A program made the translations under genes and the position numbers. Of a DNA stretch of 54,377 nucleotides, positions 15,528 through 24,186 are shown in pieces. The DNA comes from an uncultured Bacteroidales bacterium. GTDB lineage: Bacteria > Bacteroidota > Bacteroidia > Bacteroidales > UBA932. The stretch is from assembly GCA_905233275.1 (NCBI GenBank), contig CAJODR010000006.1, forward strand, positions 1-54,377. The letters run 5' to 3'. Positions within the stretch are counted from its first letter, which is position 1. Each line of letters starts with the position of its first letter. The notes beneath the pieces are model-generated. The model saw nothing but the letters and a program-made list of their open reading frames with translations. It was not told the origin of the DNA and ran no database searches.

Positions 15528-16339
15528 TATCTGGGGTTGTGGTTAAAGGTTCTGCGGCCGCCTTCGACCGATTTCCAGTAGACTGCGTCGAATGCGGGAT
15601 TGATGTATGGCCCGTCCTTCCGTGGACGGAATGCAAGGTAGGTGATCGGCAGGCCTAGCGAGAGGAAATACTTCTCGTAGAATGTCTGCACTGTAAAAAT
15701 CTCACTGTCAGGCCCCGGCGGCACTACTCCGTCAGCGACCGTCATGGGTTCGTTATAAATATCCGTACCCTTCATCAGTATGGTCAGATGGTTGTCCATG
15801 GCCACCGCGAGGGTGTATTCGTATAGGAAGCGGCTGTCCGTCTTGAGATGGATTACGGCCTGGGGAGAGAGGAACTTACGGTAGCGCTCGAGGAACATCG
15901 GAGACGAAAGCCTCTTGTTTTCGCTCCCCATCTGGGGATCGGAGAATGTCAGCCAGATGCCGGACACCTCCCCGGGGCCGAAGAATGCCTCGATGAATTC
16001 GATGCGGGTACGGAGGAACGCAACATTGGGCAGAGCGTGCTCGGTGGCATATTTCGCTCCTTTCCAGAGCCTCGCGCCCTTGATGTCGACGCCGATGAAA
16101 TTGATCCCCGGATAGCGCTCGGCGAGAGCGATCGTATAGTCGCCCTTGCCGCAGCCGAGCTCCAGCACGATAGGCTGCGGACGGTCGAAAACCATCCCGT
16201 TCCAATGCCCCTTGACCGGATGGTCCTTGAGATGGAGCCCCGGCTCGCCGCCACGGATGAGGATATCCTCCGAATCCGGCTGCAGCAGGCAGCGGAACGT
16301 CTCGTTTTCAGCGAATTTGCGCAGTTTGCCGTGTCCCAT
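15527..16339 (-). CDS. trmB: tRNA (guanine-N7)-methyltransferase
   Basis: Methylates G46 in the variable loop of tRNAs, using S-adenosylmethionine. The class I methyltransferase fold is marked by VLELGCGKGDYTIALAERYP (SAM-binding loop) and NFIGVDIKGARLWKGA. The TrmB signature IWLTFSDPQM corresponds to the usual PDPWPK-type catalytic segment, though in a divergent form. At 270 residues it is slightly longer than many homologues because of N- and C-terminal extensions typical of Bacteroidales. It is 2 bases downstream of the gldH-like gene. Confidence 0.92.
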   Translation of the reverse strand: MGHGKLRKFAENETFRCLLQPDSEDILIRGGEPGLHLKDHPVKGHWNGMVFDRPQPIVLELGCGKGDYTIALAERYPGINFIGVDIKGARLWKGAKYATEHALPNVAFLRTRIEFIEAFFGPGEVSGIWLTFSDPQMGSENKRLSSPMFLERYRKFLSPQAVIHLKTDSRFLYEYTLAVAMDNHLTILMKGTDIYNEPMTVADGVVPPGPDSEIFTVQTFYEKYFLSLGLPITYLAFRPRKDGPYINPAFDAVYWKSVEGGRRTFNHNPR

Positions 16340-16341
16340 GC

Positions 16342-16776
16342 CTATCGGTTTTTGTGCGAAACAATCACTCCGAGCCCGCGGAGTGCATCAATTTCCAGCG
16401 GAACGCAGGCTTGGAGATGCCAGATGCCGCATTCCGGCGGGACTATATTCTTCCGCCACAGCGTGCGGAATGAAGCCGAAAAGCGGTTTTCCTCCTCCGC
16501 CACGATGTAGATCCGCTCGCCATAGACCGAGTCTGAAGGCGAATGGAGAATCAAGTCGGCCGGAATCACCTTCTGCTCCCTGAGAGTGCTCCTGGAGCCG
16601 TCCAGGCGACCGTACAGGGCAATGTCGTACACCCTGAGCGAATCCCCGAGATCTATATCGAACGAATACACCCCCATAGGAGCGTCATCCGCGAATACAA
16701 ACATCTCGACGGATTCAGGCTCCCTGCAGGAACAGACTGCGGCTACAAGTGCCAGAACGAGGAGACTACGACGCAT
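16342..16776 (-). CDS. GldH-like lipoprotein
   Basis: A 144-residue lipoprotein (lipobox VCSC, Cys17). I start it at the ATG at 16776, which places the signal peptide correctly. It overlaps the ricT-like gene by 11 bases. The body is predicted all-beta with an edge segment GDSLRVYDIALYGRLDGS and a closing LRGLGVIV, resembling GldH of the Bacteroidetes gliding/type IX secretion set. Position supports this: in many Bacteroidetes gldH directly follows the DNA polymerase delta-prime and PSP1 genes. Sequence similarity I can recall is weak, so the name is a context-supported guess. No gliding machinery is seen in the window. Confidence 0.5.
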   Translation of the reverse strand: MRRSLLVLALVAAVCSCREPESVEMFVFADDAPMGVYSFDIDLGDSLRVYDIALYGRLDGSRSTLREQKVIPADLILHSPSDSVYGERIYIVAEEENRFSASFRTLWRKNIVPPECGIWHLQACVPLEIDALRGLGVIVSHKNR

Positions 16777-17950
16777 CGCCTCCCTGCGGTTTACGCTGCT
16801 TGCCGGAGCGTTTCTTGCGCCTTTTGCGCTTGAGCTCGTCAAAGCGGGTGATGCTGTCGTCGCCCACAGCGGAGACGAATTCGGGCATCTGCTGCTCGGA
16901 TTCGGCCTTGAGGGACTCGGGGCGCTCGCCGTTGCGATTCATCTTCTGGACCTCACGAACTTCCTCAGGAGTAAGCACATACAGCTCTGCAAGCGAATTC
17001 TTGTCATACGAGAAATAGAGGCGCTCCCGGAGAATATCGGTCTTTACGAGGAATGCCTGCCCGTCCTCGAACTCGAGCGGCTCACGCACGGCGGGAAGAT
17101 GCGACTGGGCCTCCATGTAGGCCGCGACCTCGTAGTTGAGGCAGCATTTGAGTTTGCCGCACTGGCCGGCGAGCTTCTGCGGGTTGAGCGAAAGGTCCTG
17201 CGCCCTTGCCGCAGCAGTGGAAATGGACTGGAAGGAGGTGATATAGTTGGCGCAGCAGAGCTCGCGTCCGCAGACGCCGAGTCCGCCGATGAGGCCGGCC
17301 TCCTGGCGGGCGCCGATCTGCTTCATCTCGATGCGGATGCGGAACTGTTCGGCGAAGACCTTGATGAGTTCGCGGAAATCGACGCGGCCGTCGGCTATGT
17401 AGTAGAATATGGCCTTGGTGCCGTCGCCCTGGAATTCGACGTCCCCTATTTTCATTTCGAGGCCGAGGTCCTTGGCGATCTGGCGGGACTCTATCATGGT
17501 CTCCTGCTCGCGGGAGATGGCTTCCTGCCATTTCTCAATGTCGTAGGCCTTTGCCTTGCGGTAGATGCGTTTTAGCTCGTCCGCGTTTTCAATGCCTTTG
17601 GCCTTCATCTGCCTGAGGACGATGGGGCCCTCGAGGGTGACTATGCCGAGATCGTGACCGCTCGCGGCCTCCACGATTACGAGGTCGCCGGTCTTGATGC
17701 TCTGGCCGGAAGTGTTGCGGTATATTCCCTTGCGGGTATTCTTGAAACGGACTTCGAAGAGGTCCTTGTACTGTTCCTGGGGAATGCCCTTCATCCAGTC
17801 GTAGACCTCGAGCTTGCAGCAGCCCTGGCGATAGGTGCAGACGGTGTCTCCACTGTCGGCATCCGTCTCGACTGAGCATCCGCGGAAGCAGTCGAAGCGC
17901 TTGAGTTCGTTGTCGGTATTGCGGGTTTCCATTGTGCTATATGTTGACAT
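16766..17950 (-). CDS. ricT: PSP1/RicT-family protein (YaaT homologue)
   Basis: A 394-residue cytoplasmic protein with a C-terminal PSP1 domain (about 105-300). The family's cysteine signatures are CGRELCCANY and CGKLKCCLNYE, plus extra N-terminal cysteines (CFRGCSVE and QGCCKLEV). In Bacillus, RicT works with RicA and RicF as an iron-sulfur complex affecting RNA processing. In Bacteroidetes the role is unproven. The C-terminus is a basic tail rich in Lys/Arg. The ATG at 17950 overlaps the holB-like gene by 14 bases; the ATG at 17932, 4 bases after that stop, is an equally good start. Confidence 0.88.
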   Translation of the reverse strand: MSTYSTMETRNTDNELKRFDCFRGCSVETDADSGDTVCTYRQGCCKLEVYDWMKGIPQEQYKDLFEVRFKNTRKGIYRNTSGQSIKTGDLVIVEAASGHDLGIVTLEGPIVLRQMKAKGIENADELKRIYRKAKAYDIEKWQEAISREQETMIESRQIAKDLGLEMKIGDVEFQGDGTKAIFYYIADGRVDFRELIKVFAEQFRIRIEMKQIGARQEAGLIGGLGVCGRELCCANYITSFQSISTAAARAQDLSLNPQKLAGQCGKLKCCLNYEVAAYMEAQSHLPAVREPLEFEDGQAFLVKTDILRERLYFSYDKNSLAELYVLTPEEVREVQKMNRNGERPESLKAESEQQMPEFVSAVGDDSITRFDELKRKRRKKRSGKQRKPQGGDAS

Positions 17951-18938
17951 ACCACTTGCAGACCAAGTCGGTAAAGAGGATTTTCTGGCTTACGTTGGCC
18001 TCGAGCATCGCCATGGCTTTGTCAAGCCGCGAGAGCGCGAGGCGGGGGAAATTCTTTTTGAGGGAGGATGCGGCGCCGCGGAGGAATTCGCCCTCTTCAG
18101 GGCTGAAGGAGGCGATGTCTTCCCTGCCCTGCTGGAGGAGGAATATGTTGCGGAGGCCTTCTCCGGCCTTGATACAGAACGCCTTCTGGACCTCCCGGGA
18201 AGGCAGCGCGGCCACTGCGTCTGCAGCTTCGAGCGCCTCTGAGAGGTTGCGGCGAATGATGGCGCCGATGATATCGGCGAATAAATCCCGGAGTCCCTCG
18301 GCATCCGAGGACTCGGGATGAAGCGAAGCGGATTCTGCCGCGGAGGGCGGCATGACCCGGATCATGAGACAGCGAGAGGAAATGGTCTGGAGGACCTTTT
18401 CAGGCGCATGGGTAATGAGGAGGAAGAGGGTATCCTGCGGCGGCTCCTCCACGATTTTGAGGAGACGGGACGCAGCCTCGCGGTTCATCTTTTCGGGGAG
18501 ATAGATGAATACGGTCCTGTAGCCGCCCTCAACGCCGGTCAGGGAGAGCTTGTCGAGTATGTATTCGGCCTCGCCGACAGCGATGCGGACAGCCTTCCCT
18601 TCTATTCCGAGGGCAGAATAAAGCTCGCTCTCGTAGAACCAGGGATTGGCGGTCACGAGCTCCCTCCACCACTTGAGATACGCTTCTGAGGAAGGTTTGT
18701 CGGAGACCTTGGAGCCGGCCGTCACCGGGAAAATGAAATGGACGTCGGGGTGGATCAACTTGGCGACCTTGCCGGCAGAATTGGGGTAAAGCTCCGACAG
18801 GAATGCAAGGACAAGGGGCATCGCGCCGCCGCCGTCATTCTCCGAAAACATGATGGCGTGCGGGATACGGCCCGTCCCGAGCATCTGCCTCAGGGCGGTC
18901 ACGACCGCGTCGTTGCCACGTATGTCAGAGAGTGTCAT
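17937..18938 (-). CDS. holB: DNA polymerase III delta-prime-like subunit
   Basis: A 333-residue AAA+ clamp-loader subunit. The N-terminus has IRGNDAVVTALRQML and IPHAIMFSENDG where the Walker A loop would be (degenerate, as usual for delta-prime). VFIYLPEKMNREAASRLLK corresponds to the Walker B/sensor region, followed by EEPPQDTLFLLITH and the SRC sensor in TISSRCLMIRV. It helps load the sliding clamp. It overlaps the prenyl-synthase gene by 4 bases upstream and the ricT-like gene downstream, an arrangement conserved in Bacteroidales. Confidence 0.9.
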   Translation of the reverse strand: MTLSDIRGNDAVVTALRQMLGTGRIPHAIMFSENDGGGAMPLVLAFLSELYPNSAGKVAKLIHPDVHFIFPVTAGSKVSDKPSSEAYLKWWRELVTANPWFYESELYSALGIEGKAVRIAVGEAEYILDKLSLTGVEGGYRTVFIYLPEKMNREAASRLLKIVEEPPQDTLFLLITHAPEKVLQTISSRCLMIRVMPPSAAESASLHPESSDAEGLRDLFADIIGAIIRRNLSEALEAADAVAALPSREVQKAFCIKAGEGLRNIFLLQQGREDIASFSPEEGEFLRGAASSLKKNFPRLALSRLDKAMAMLEANVSQKILFTDLVCKWYVNI

Positions 18939-19912
18939 TTTGTCCTTGAAAGATTGAATTCTGCGAGGTCTACAAGAGCGTCGCGGGCCTCTCCCGGACG
19001 GAGACGACCGGCCGCTGCTATAGCCTCGTCTATAAACTGTGCCTGGCGCTCTTCGGCGTATTTCATACCGCCGCAGCGGGACACGAAGTCTTGGATTCCC
19101 GCCTGATACTCAGGATGTTCCACGATATCGCCCACCTTGGCGCGAATCTCCGCGGCCTCGGCGTCAGACACCTCACGGAGAGCTCCGAGAAGTGGCATAG
19201 TGATCTTCTGCTCGAGAAGATCCTGGCCGACGGGCTTGCCGATGAGGGCGCCTTCGGAATAATCGAATATATCGTCCTTTATCTGGAAGGCGGTACCCAG
19301 AGCCAGGGCGTATGATGCCAGCGCGTCCTCTTCTTCCGGTGTCGCCCCGGTGGAAATGGCCCCGGAAAGTGCTGCTTCCCTGAAAAGGCTCGCCGTCTTG
19401 CAGCGTATGATGCGCAGGTATTCGTCTTCGGTCGTATCGCAGTGGATGACTTTCTGGAGCTGGAGCATTTCGCCTTCGGCAAGTTCGGCAAGGGTGTCTG
19501 AAAACAGACCTACCACCCTGACCGATTCCTTCTCTGCCGAGAGAATGCACTTGAGTGCCCTCACCAGCCAGAAGTCGCCGATAAGCACTGACGCAGTACC
19601 TCCAAGGACGGAAGCGACCGTCGGCTTTCCCCTTCTGGATGCCGCCCCGTCCACGACATCGTCGTGAAGGAGCGTGGCATTGTGAAGGAGTTCGGAAGCC
19701 GCCGCGTACTTGATCGTGGAAGACGAAACGGTCCCCGTGGCCTTTGCCGCGAGGATCGTCAGCTGGGGACGAATCATCTTGCCCGGAGAGGCAAGTAGCG
19801 ATTCGTTGGTATCGTTGAGCAGACTGATATCGGAACCGAGAGACTCCCTCATAAGCGAGAGAGTCTCTTCAAGCTCCTTTGAGCAATAAATAAGGTCTGC
19901 CGCGCCTTTCAC
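18935..19912 (-). CDS. trans-polyprenyl diphosphate synthase
   Basis: Elongates prenyl diphosphates, probably to supply the menaquinone side chain. With the GTG start at 19912, one base after the OMP stop, the protein has 325 residues, the family norm. The open frame continues upstream but would cover the OMP gene. The first Asp-rich motif is LLHDDVVDGA (about 84-88) with the downstream RRGKPT. The second is QIKDDIFDYSEG. Both are complete, so it should be catalytically active. Chain length cannot be read reliably; an octaprenyl or longer product is likely for this family. Confidence 0.92.
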   Translation of the reverse strand: MKGAADLIYCSKELEETLSLMRESLGSDISLLNDTNESLLASPGKMIRPQLTILAAKATGTVSSSTIKYAAASELLHNATLLHDDVVDGAASRRGKPTVASVLGGTASVLIGDFWLVRALKCILSAEKESVRVVGLFSDTLAELAEGEMLQLQKVIHCDTTEDEYLRIIRCKTASLFREAALSGAISTGATPEEEDALASYALALGTAFQIKDDIFDYSEGALIGKPVGQDLLEQKITMPLLGALREVSDAEAAEIRAKVGDIVEHPEYQAGIQDFVSRCGGMKYAEERQAQFIDEAIAAAGRLRPGEARDALVDLAEFNLSRTK

Positions 19913-19913
19913 T

Positions 19914-20576
19914 CTAGAAGAGGAAAGCGACGGAGACTTTGAAGCCCTTGTAGTTTGACTTGTCGCCGTATGCAGCCTGTACTGCGTCGGCAACGGCTGC
20001 TGTATCAACTTTGCCGTCGCTGTTGTAGAGGCCGCCGAGGTTCATGAAGTACTGGGCGGAAACCTGAAGGTGACCGAGGAGTTCGATACCGGCACCGACG
20101 CCGAAACCGTACTCGAGACGGTTCTTTGCGGTTTCTTCCCATTTGGTAACAGTACCCTTGAGGTCTGCGGTATCAAGAAGTTCGGAATCCTCTTCGGTAT
20201 TGATGGCGAAGCCGACGAAAGGCTCTACGAATGCGTAGGGTTTCAGGAGTCCGAGATCGAGACCGGCTTTAATAGCGACGGGAACCTCGACATAACCTGT
20301 CTTGGTATCGAATGAGGCGAGCTCTACACCGCCGGCGACATTCTGCGAGAGAGATGCACCCTTCATCTGATAAAGGAGTGAAGGCTGCAAGGAGAGCATT
20401 CCGAGGTCGACATTGTAAGTGATACCTACATGATAGAGGTTTACGTTTTCGGCGTTAAAATTTTCCCTGCTGGCTTCGGCGGAAGACATGGTGATACCAC
20501 CGATCACACCGAACTGGGCGGAAGCAGAAACGCTGATAGCAAGCGCGGCTGCTGCAATTGCAAAAAACTTTTTCAT
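19914..20576 (-). CDS. outer-membrane beta-barrel protein (small porin-like)
   Basis: A 220-residue exported protein with a clear signal peptide (MKKFFAIAAAALAISVSASA, cleavage near 21). Alternating hydrophobic residues, glycine-rich strands and a terminal aromatic (ending VAFLF) are typical of an OMP beta-barrel of the OmpW/PorT-like superfamily. No enzymatic motif is seen. It lies 6 bases downstream of trxA and is followed at once by the prenyl-synthase gene, so it belongs to the same operon. Confidence 0.85.
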   Translation of the reverse strand: MKKFFAIAAAALAISVSASAQFGVIGGITMSSAEASRENFNAENVNLYHVGITYNVDLGMLSLQPSLLYQMKGASLSQNVAGGVELASFDTKTGYVEVPVAIKAGLDLGLLKPYAFVEPFVGFAINTEEDSELLDTADLKGTVTKWEETAKNRLEYGFGVGAGIELLGHLQVSAQYFMNLGGLYNSDGKVDTAAVADAVQAAYGDKSNYKGFKVSVAFLF

Positions 20577-20582
20577 AACGGA

Positions 20583-20897
20583 TTATAATAAAGTGCTGAT
20601 TTTTTCAATGAGTGCTGCTTTGGGGACGGCGCCGACAAGCCTGTCGACGGGTTCGCCTCCCTTGAAGAAAATGAGCGTGGGAATGCTCCTGATGCCATAT
20701 TTGAATGCCACCTCGTCAGCGGAGTCGACATCGCATTTGGCGACGGTCACCTTGCCGGCGAGTTCCTCTGCGATCTCGTCCACAATGGGGGACATCATGC
20801 GGCAGGGACCGCACCATACAGCCCAGAAATCGACGATGACGAGTCCGTCACCGGCGAGAATCTCAGCGAGATTATTGTTTGTAAGTTCTTTTACCAT
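20583..20897 (-). CDS. trxA: thioredoxin
   Basis: A 104-residue cytoplasmic thioredoxin with active site WCGPC (Cys29, Cys32), the cis-proline segment IRSIPTL and the standard length. It reduces protein disulfides using electrons from thioredoxin reductase. It is the first gene of the operon running to 12562, with its own promoter at 20918. Confidence 0.97.
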   Translation of the reverse strand: MVKELTNNNLAEILAGDGLVIVDFWAVWCGPCRMMSPIVDEIAEELAGKVTVAKCDVDSADEVAFKYGIRSIPTLIFFKGGEPVDRLVGAVPKAALIEKISTLL

Positions 20898-20917
20898 TTT
20901 CAGTGAATTTAGGTCTG

Positions 20918-20925
20918 CAAATATA
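20918..20925 (-). promoter_or_regulatory. TAnnTTTG -7 box for the trxA operon
   Basis: The minus strand reads TATATTTG within an A/T-rich tract, 21 bases upstream of the trxA ATG. It separates the housekeeping operon from manA, which ends at 20944. Confidence 0.65.
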
Positions 20926-20943
20926 GTTATTTTTTTATAATAA

Positions 20944-21939
20944 CTATCGAATATGGGCGGCCAGGAGTTTGAGCGGACCGGAGGGCTGGAAGACGAGCGA
21001 GGCCGACGTGGCGGGAATCAGGACCGTCTCGCCCTGATGGACAGACACCTTGTGAACTGAGCCGTCCGCCTCTGTATCAAGTATTTCCCCTTCACCTCCG
21101 AGGCACATCACTACGACGAATGAATCCAGCGCCGCCGTGTCAGCCTCGACCGGATTGGCGCCGGTAAGATCGTATAGAGAGGTGGTGAAATACGGGCAGT
21201 CGACAAGGAGGTTTTCGGCATCCTTGATATCCTCGTAACGAGTCCTGTAATCTTCTGATACACTGTAGTCTATCGCATCCTTGGCAAGTTCGGTGTGAAG
21301 CTCGCGCGGCTTGCCGTCAAGACCGAGCCGGCCGTAGTCGTAGATGCGGTACGTGATGTTGGAAGTCTGCTGGATCTCGGCGACGAATGTACCCGCGCCG
21401 ATGGCGTGGATCCTGCCTGCCGGGAGGAAGAACACGTCGCCTTCATGCACAGGATAGTCCGCAAGGACCTCCGTGATGCGGTCTTCCGCCACCAGACGCA
21501 CGTAATCGTCCGGACCGATCTCCTTTTTGAGACCGCTGAGGAGATGGGCGCCTTCGTCGGCCATCACGACATACCACATTTCGGTCTTTCCCTTCGAACC
21601 GTTGTGACGGACGGCCGCCAGGGCGTCATTCGGATGCACCTGGACGGAAAGGTCGCTTCGTGCGTCTATGAACTTGATCAGCAGCGGGAACTGGTCGCCG
21701 GTAGTGTCGTACACCTTGCGGCCGACCAGGTCGCCTTTGAATTCGCTGACAAGCTCGGCGATGGTGCGTCCGGCGAGGGGGCCTTCTGCGACCACGGACT
21801 CATTGCCCGGGACGCCGCTGAGTTCCCAGCTTTCGCCGATGTTGGTCTGCTCGGTGGATATTCCCTTGTAGGGGGCTATCTTTTCGCCGCCCCAGACGAG
21901 GGATTTGAGGATTGGCTCGAATTTAAGAGGGTAAAGCAT
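20944..21939 (-). CDS. manA: mannose-6-phosphate isomerase, type I
   Basis: Interconverts mannose-6-phosphate and fructose-6-phosphate. This 331-residue cupin zinc enzyme shows the family landmarks: SLVWGGEKIAPYKG near the N-terminus, SWELSGVPGNES, VQVHPNDALA with zinc-binding His, KTEMWYVV with zinc-binding Glu, and the catalytic-region segment FVAEIQQTSNITYRIYDYGR. It starts 3 bases after the GH92 gene. As the last gene of the GH130-GH92-GH92 operon it channels mannose released by the locus into glycolysis once phosphorylated. Confidence 0.95.
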   Translation of the reverse strand: MLYPLKFEPILKSLVWGGEKIAPYKGISTEQTNIGESWELSGVPGNESVVAEGPLAGRTIAELVSEFKGDLVGRKVYDTTGDQFPLLIKFIDARSDLSVQVHPNDALAAVRHNGSKGKTEMWYVVMADEGAHLLSGLKKEIGPDDYVRLVAEDRITEVLADYPVHEGDVFFLPAGRIHAIGAGTFVAEIQQTSNITYRIYDYGRLGLDGKPRELHTELAKDAIDYSVSEDYRTRYEDIKDAENLLVDCPYFTTSLYDLTGANPVEADTAALDSFVVVMCLGGEGEILDTEADGSVHKVSVHQGETVLIPATSASLVFQPSGPLKLLAAHIR

Positions 21940-21942
21940 TGT

Positions 21943-24174
21943 CTAAAACCATTTTGCGGGGTTCGGGCCCATCTTGTAGACGAGATTGCCGCCGGAAACG
22001 ATATCCTTGTATTCGATATACGGCTTGTTGTAGGCCTGACCGTTGAGGGTAATGCTCTGGATGTACGGATTGGCATCCGAGAGGCCTTCCGCGGTGACGA
22101 CGAATTCGCCGCCGGCGACCTTGACGGTGGCTTTCTGGAAGCGAGGCGCACCGAACCAGAAGCGGGTCGAAGCGGGTTCAACTTCGTAGAATCCGAGCGA
22201 GGAGAGGACGAACCAGGCGCTCATCTGGCCGACGTCTTCATTGCCTGCAAGGCCTTCCACGTCGTTGAAATACATTTCCTTGTACACCTGGTGGATGCGG
22301 TCGGCGGCCTTTGCGGGCTCACCAAGCATGGTGTAGAGATAAATTGTATGGTGGCCGGGCTCGTTGCCGTGGGCATACTGGCCGATGAGGCCGGAGATGT
22401 CAGGGGAAGCGTTTTCGCCTTCGACATGGTCGGGAGCGATGAACAGGCCGTCGAGTTTCTTAACGGCAGCCTCACGTCCTCCGAGCAGCTCGGCAAGGTC
22501 GTTTACATCCTGCGGGACCAGCCAGAGGTACTGCCAGCCGGTGCCTTCGCAATAGTCGGATGTACCGTGGCGGGAATAGATGGGATCGAAGGGCTCGCTC
22601 CACTTGCCGTCAGTCGTGCGGCCACGCATGAAGCCGGTCTCAGGATCGAAGAAATAGCGGTAGGAGTGGCTCCGCTCGCGGAAAATATCGGCGACTTCCT
22701 TGTTGCCGAGGTACTCGGCGGCATTGGCCAGAGCGGCATCCGCGATGGCGTATTCCATGTCATTGGCGACGGATTCTTTGTAGATGTCACAGGGAATGTA
22801 GCCGTATTTCATCCTGAGGTCCTGGCCGCGGTCGGGCATGACTGCAGTAGCGACCATAGCCTTGATGGCGTCTTCCGGAGAGATGTCCTTGCCGAAGCCC
22901 TTGATAATGGCGTCGGCGAATGAGATCAGGCCGGGATTGCCGACCATGCAGTCGGTTTCATTGCCCCAGAGGTGCCAGACGGGGAGGTCGCCCTGCTCTT
23001 CGTAGATATGATACATGGTCTTCACCATGTCGTCCATCATGTCGGGATGAATGATGGTCATAAGTGGCATTTGTGCCCTGTAGGTATCCCAGAGGGAGAA
23101 TGTAGTATAGTTCTTGAAGTCTCCCTGGCGGACCTTGCCGTCGCTGCCGCGGTACTGTCCGTCCACGTCGGAGAATTCTGACGGAGCCACCATCGTGTGG
23201 AACAGCGCCGTGTAGAATACGGTCCTGGCGTCGGCGTCGTCAGTCTCGATGGAGATGACTCCGAGAGCCTTGTTCCAGGCCTCGCGGGCCTGGCTCTTGG
23301 CAAGCTCGAAATCGAAGGCAGGGACCTCTGCATTCATGTTTTTGACCGCACCTTCGACGCTGACGGGAGAGATGGCGACCTTGACGAGAATCTGTTCGCC
23401 GTCGGCTGTCTTGCCGAGGTTGCAGCGACCGTAGGAGGCCTTGCGGACGAATTCGTTGCCGTAGGTCTTGACCTCCTCCGAGAAGGACGCAATGGGACGG
23501 GAGAATTCGGCATGGAAGAATACTTTCTGGTCGCGCGCCCATCCGCTGGAATAGCGGTAGCCCTCGACTCCGATGATATCGCCTTTTTCATTCTCCACCG
23601 GGATGATTGAGCTGTCGTAGACGCTGTCCCAGCAGCCGCCGTTTTCAAGGTCGAATATGATCGCAGCGTCCTCCGATGCCGGGAATGTGTACCTGTGAAG
23701 GCCCACGCGTGAAGTGGCCGTAAGTTCCGCCGTAATGCCGTAACGGGTCAGCGGGACGCTGTAGTAGCCGGGCTCGGCGACCTCCTTTGAACGGTCTGCA
23801 GGAGACCATAGGCCGGAGGCGGGATCTTCAGAAACACCCCTGGCGTACACCACTTCGCCTGTCACGGGCATCACCGTGATATCGAACAGGTCGCCGATGC
23901 CGGTGCCGCTGAGGTGGGTGTGGGAGAATCCGATCACGGAATTGTCCGAATCATGGTAGCCGGAGCACCAGTCCCATTCCTGGGGGATGCTGGTGGGGCC
24001 AAGCTGCACCATTCCGAAAGGCACGTTGGCCCCGACGAATACATGGCCGTGGCCGCCGGTACCGATCTTCAGGTTGACGTAGGATGCGTAATCTGCGGCC
24101 TTGTCGTCGTCAGAGCAGGACCACATCGGCATCAGAAGCGCAGCCGATAGCGCGAGAAGCAGTATTTTCTTCAT
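21943..24174 (-). CDS. GH92 alpha-mannosidase, probably surface lipoprotein
   Basis: A 743-residue calcium-dependent exo-alpha-mannosidase of family GH92. The signal is a lipobox MWSC (Cys20) followed by SDDDK, an acidic run like the Bacteroidetes surface-export signal. The N-terminal beta-sandwich begins YVNLKIGTGGHGHVFVGANVPFGM. The catalytic barrel has HLWGNETDCMVGNPG (substrate-binding region), CEGTGWQYLWLVPQD (Glu general acid) and GNEDVGQMSAWFVLSSLGFY (Asp general base region). Linkage specificity cannot be assigned safely. I start at the ATG at 24174, not the upstream TTG at 24186. It is 12 bases after the second GH92 gene. Confidence 0.93.
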   Translation of the reverse strand: MKKILLLALSAALLMPMWSCSDDDKAADYASYVNLKIGTGGHGHVFVGANVPFGMVQLGPTSIPQEWDWCSGYHDSDNSVIGFSHTHLSGTGIGDLFDITVMPVTGEVVYARGVSEDPASGLWSPADRSKEVAEPGYYSVPLTRYGITAELTATSRVGLHRYTFPASEDAAIIFDLENGGCWDSVYDSSIIPVENEKGDIIGVEGYRYSSGWARDQKVFFHAEFSRPIASFSEEVKTYGNEFVRKASYGRCNLGKTADGEQILVKVAISPVSVEGAVKNMNAEVPAFDFELAKSQAREAWNKALGVISIETDDADARTVFYTALFHTMVAPSEFSDVDGQYRGSDGKVRQGDFKNYTTFSLWDTYRAQMPLMTIIHPDMMDDMVKTMYHIYEEQGDLPVWHLWGNETDCMVGNPGLISFADAIIKGFGKDISPEDAIKAMVATAVMPDRGQDLRMKYGYIPCDIYKESVANDMEYAIADAALANAAEYLGNKEVADIFRERSHSYRYFFDPETGFMRGRTTDGKWSEPFDPIYSRHGTSDYCEGTGWQYLWLVPQDVNDLAELLGGREAAVKKLDGLFIAPDHVEGENASPDISGLIGQYAHGNEPGHHTIYLYTMLGEPAKAADRIHQVYKEMYFNDVEGLAGNEDVGQMSAWFVLSSLGFYEVEPASTRFWFGAPRFQKATVKVAGGEFVVTAEGLSDANPYIQSITLNGQAYNKPYIEYKDIVSGGNLVYKMGPNPAKWF

Positions 24175-24186
24175 ATTATGAAACAA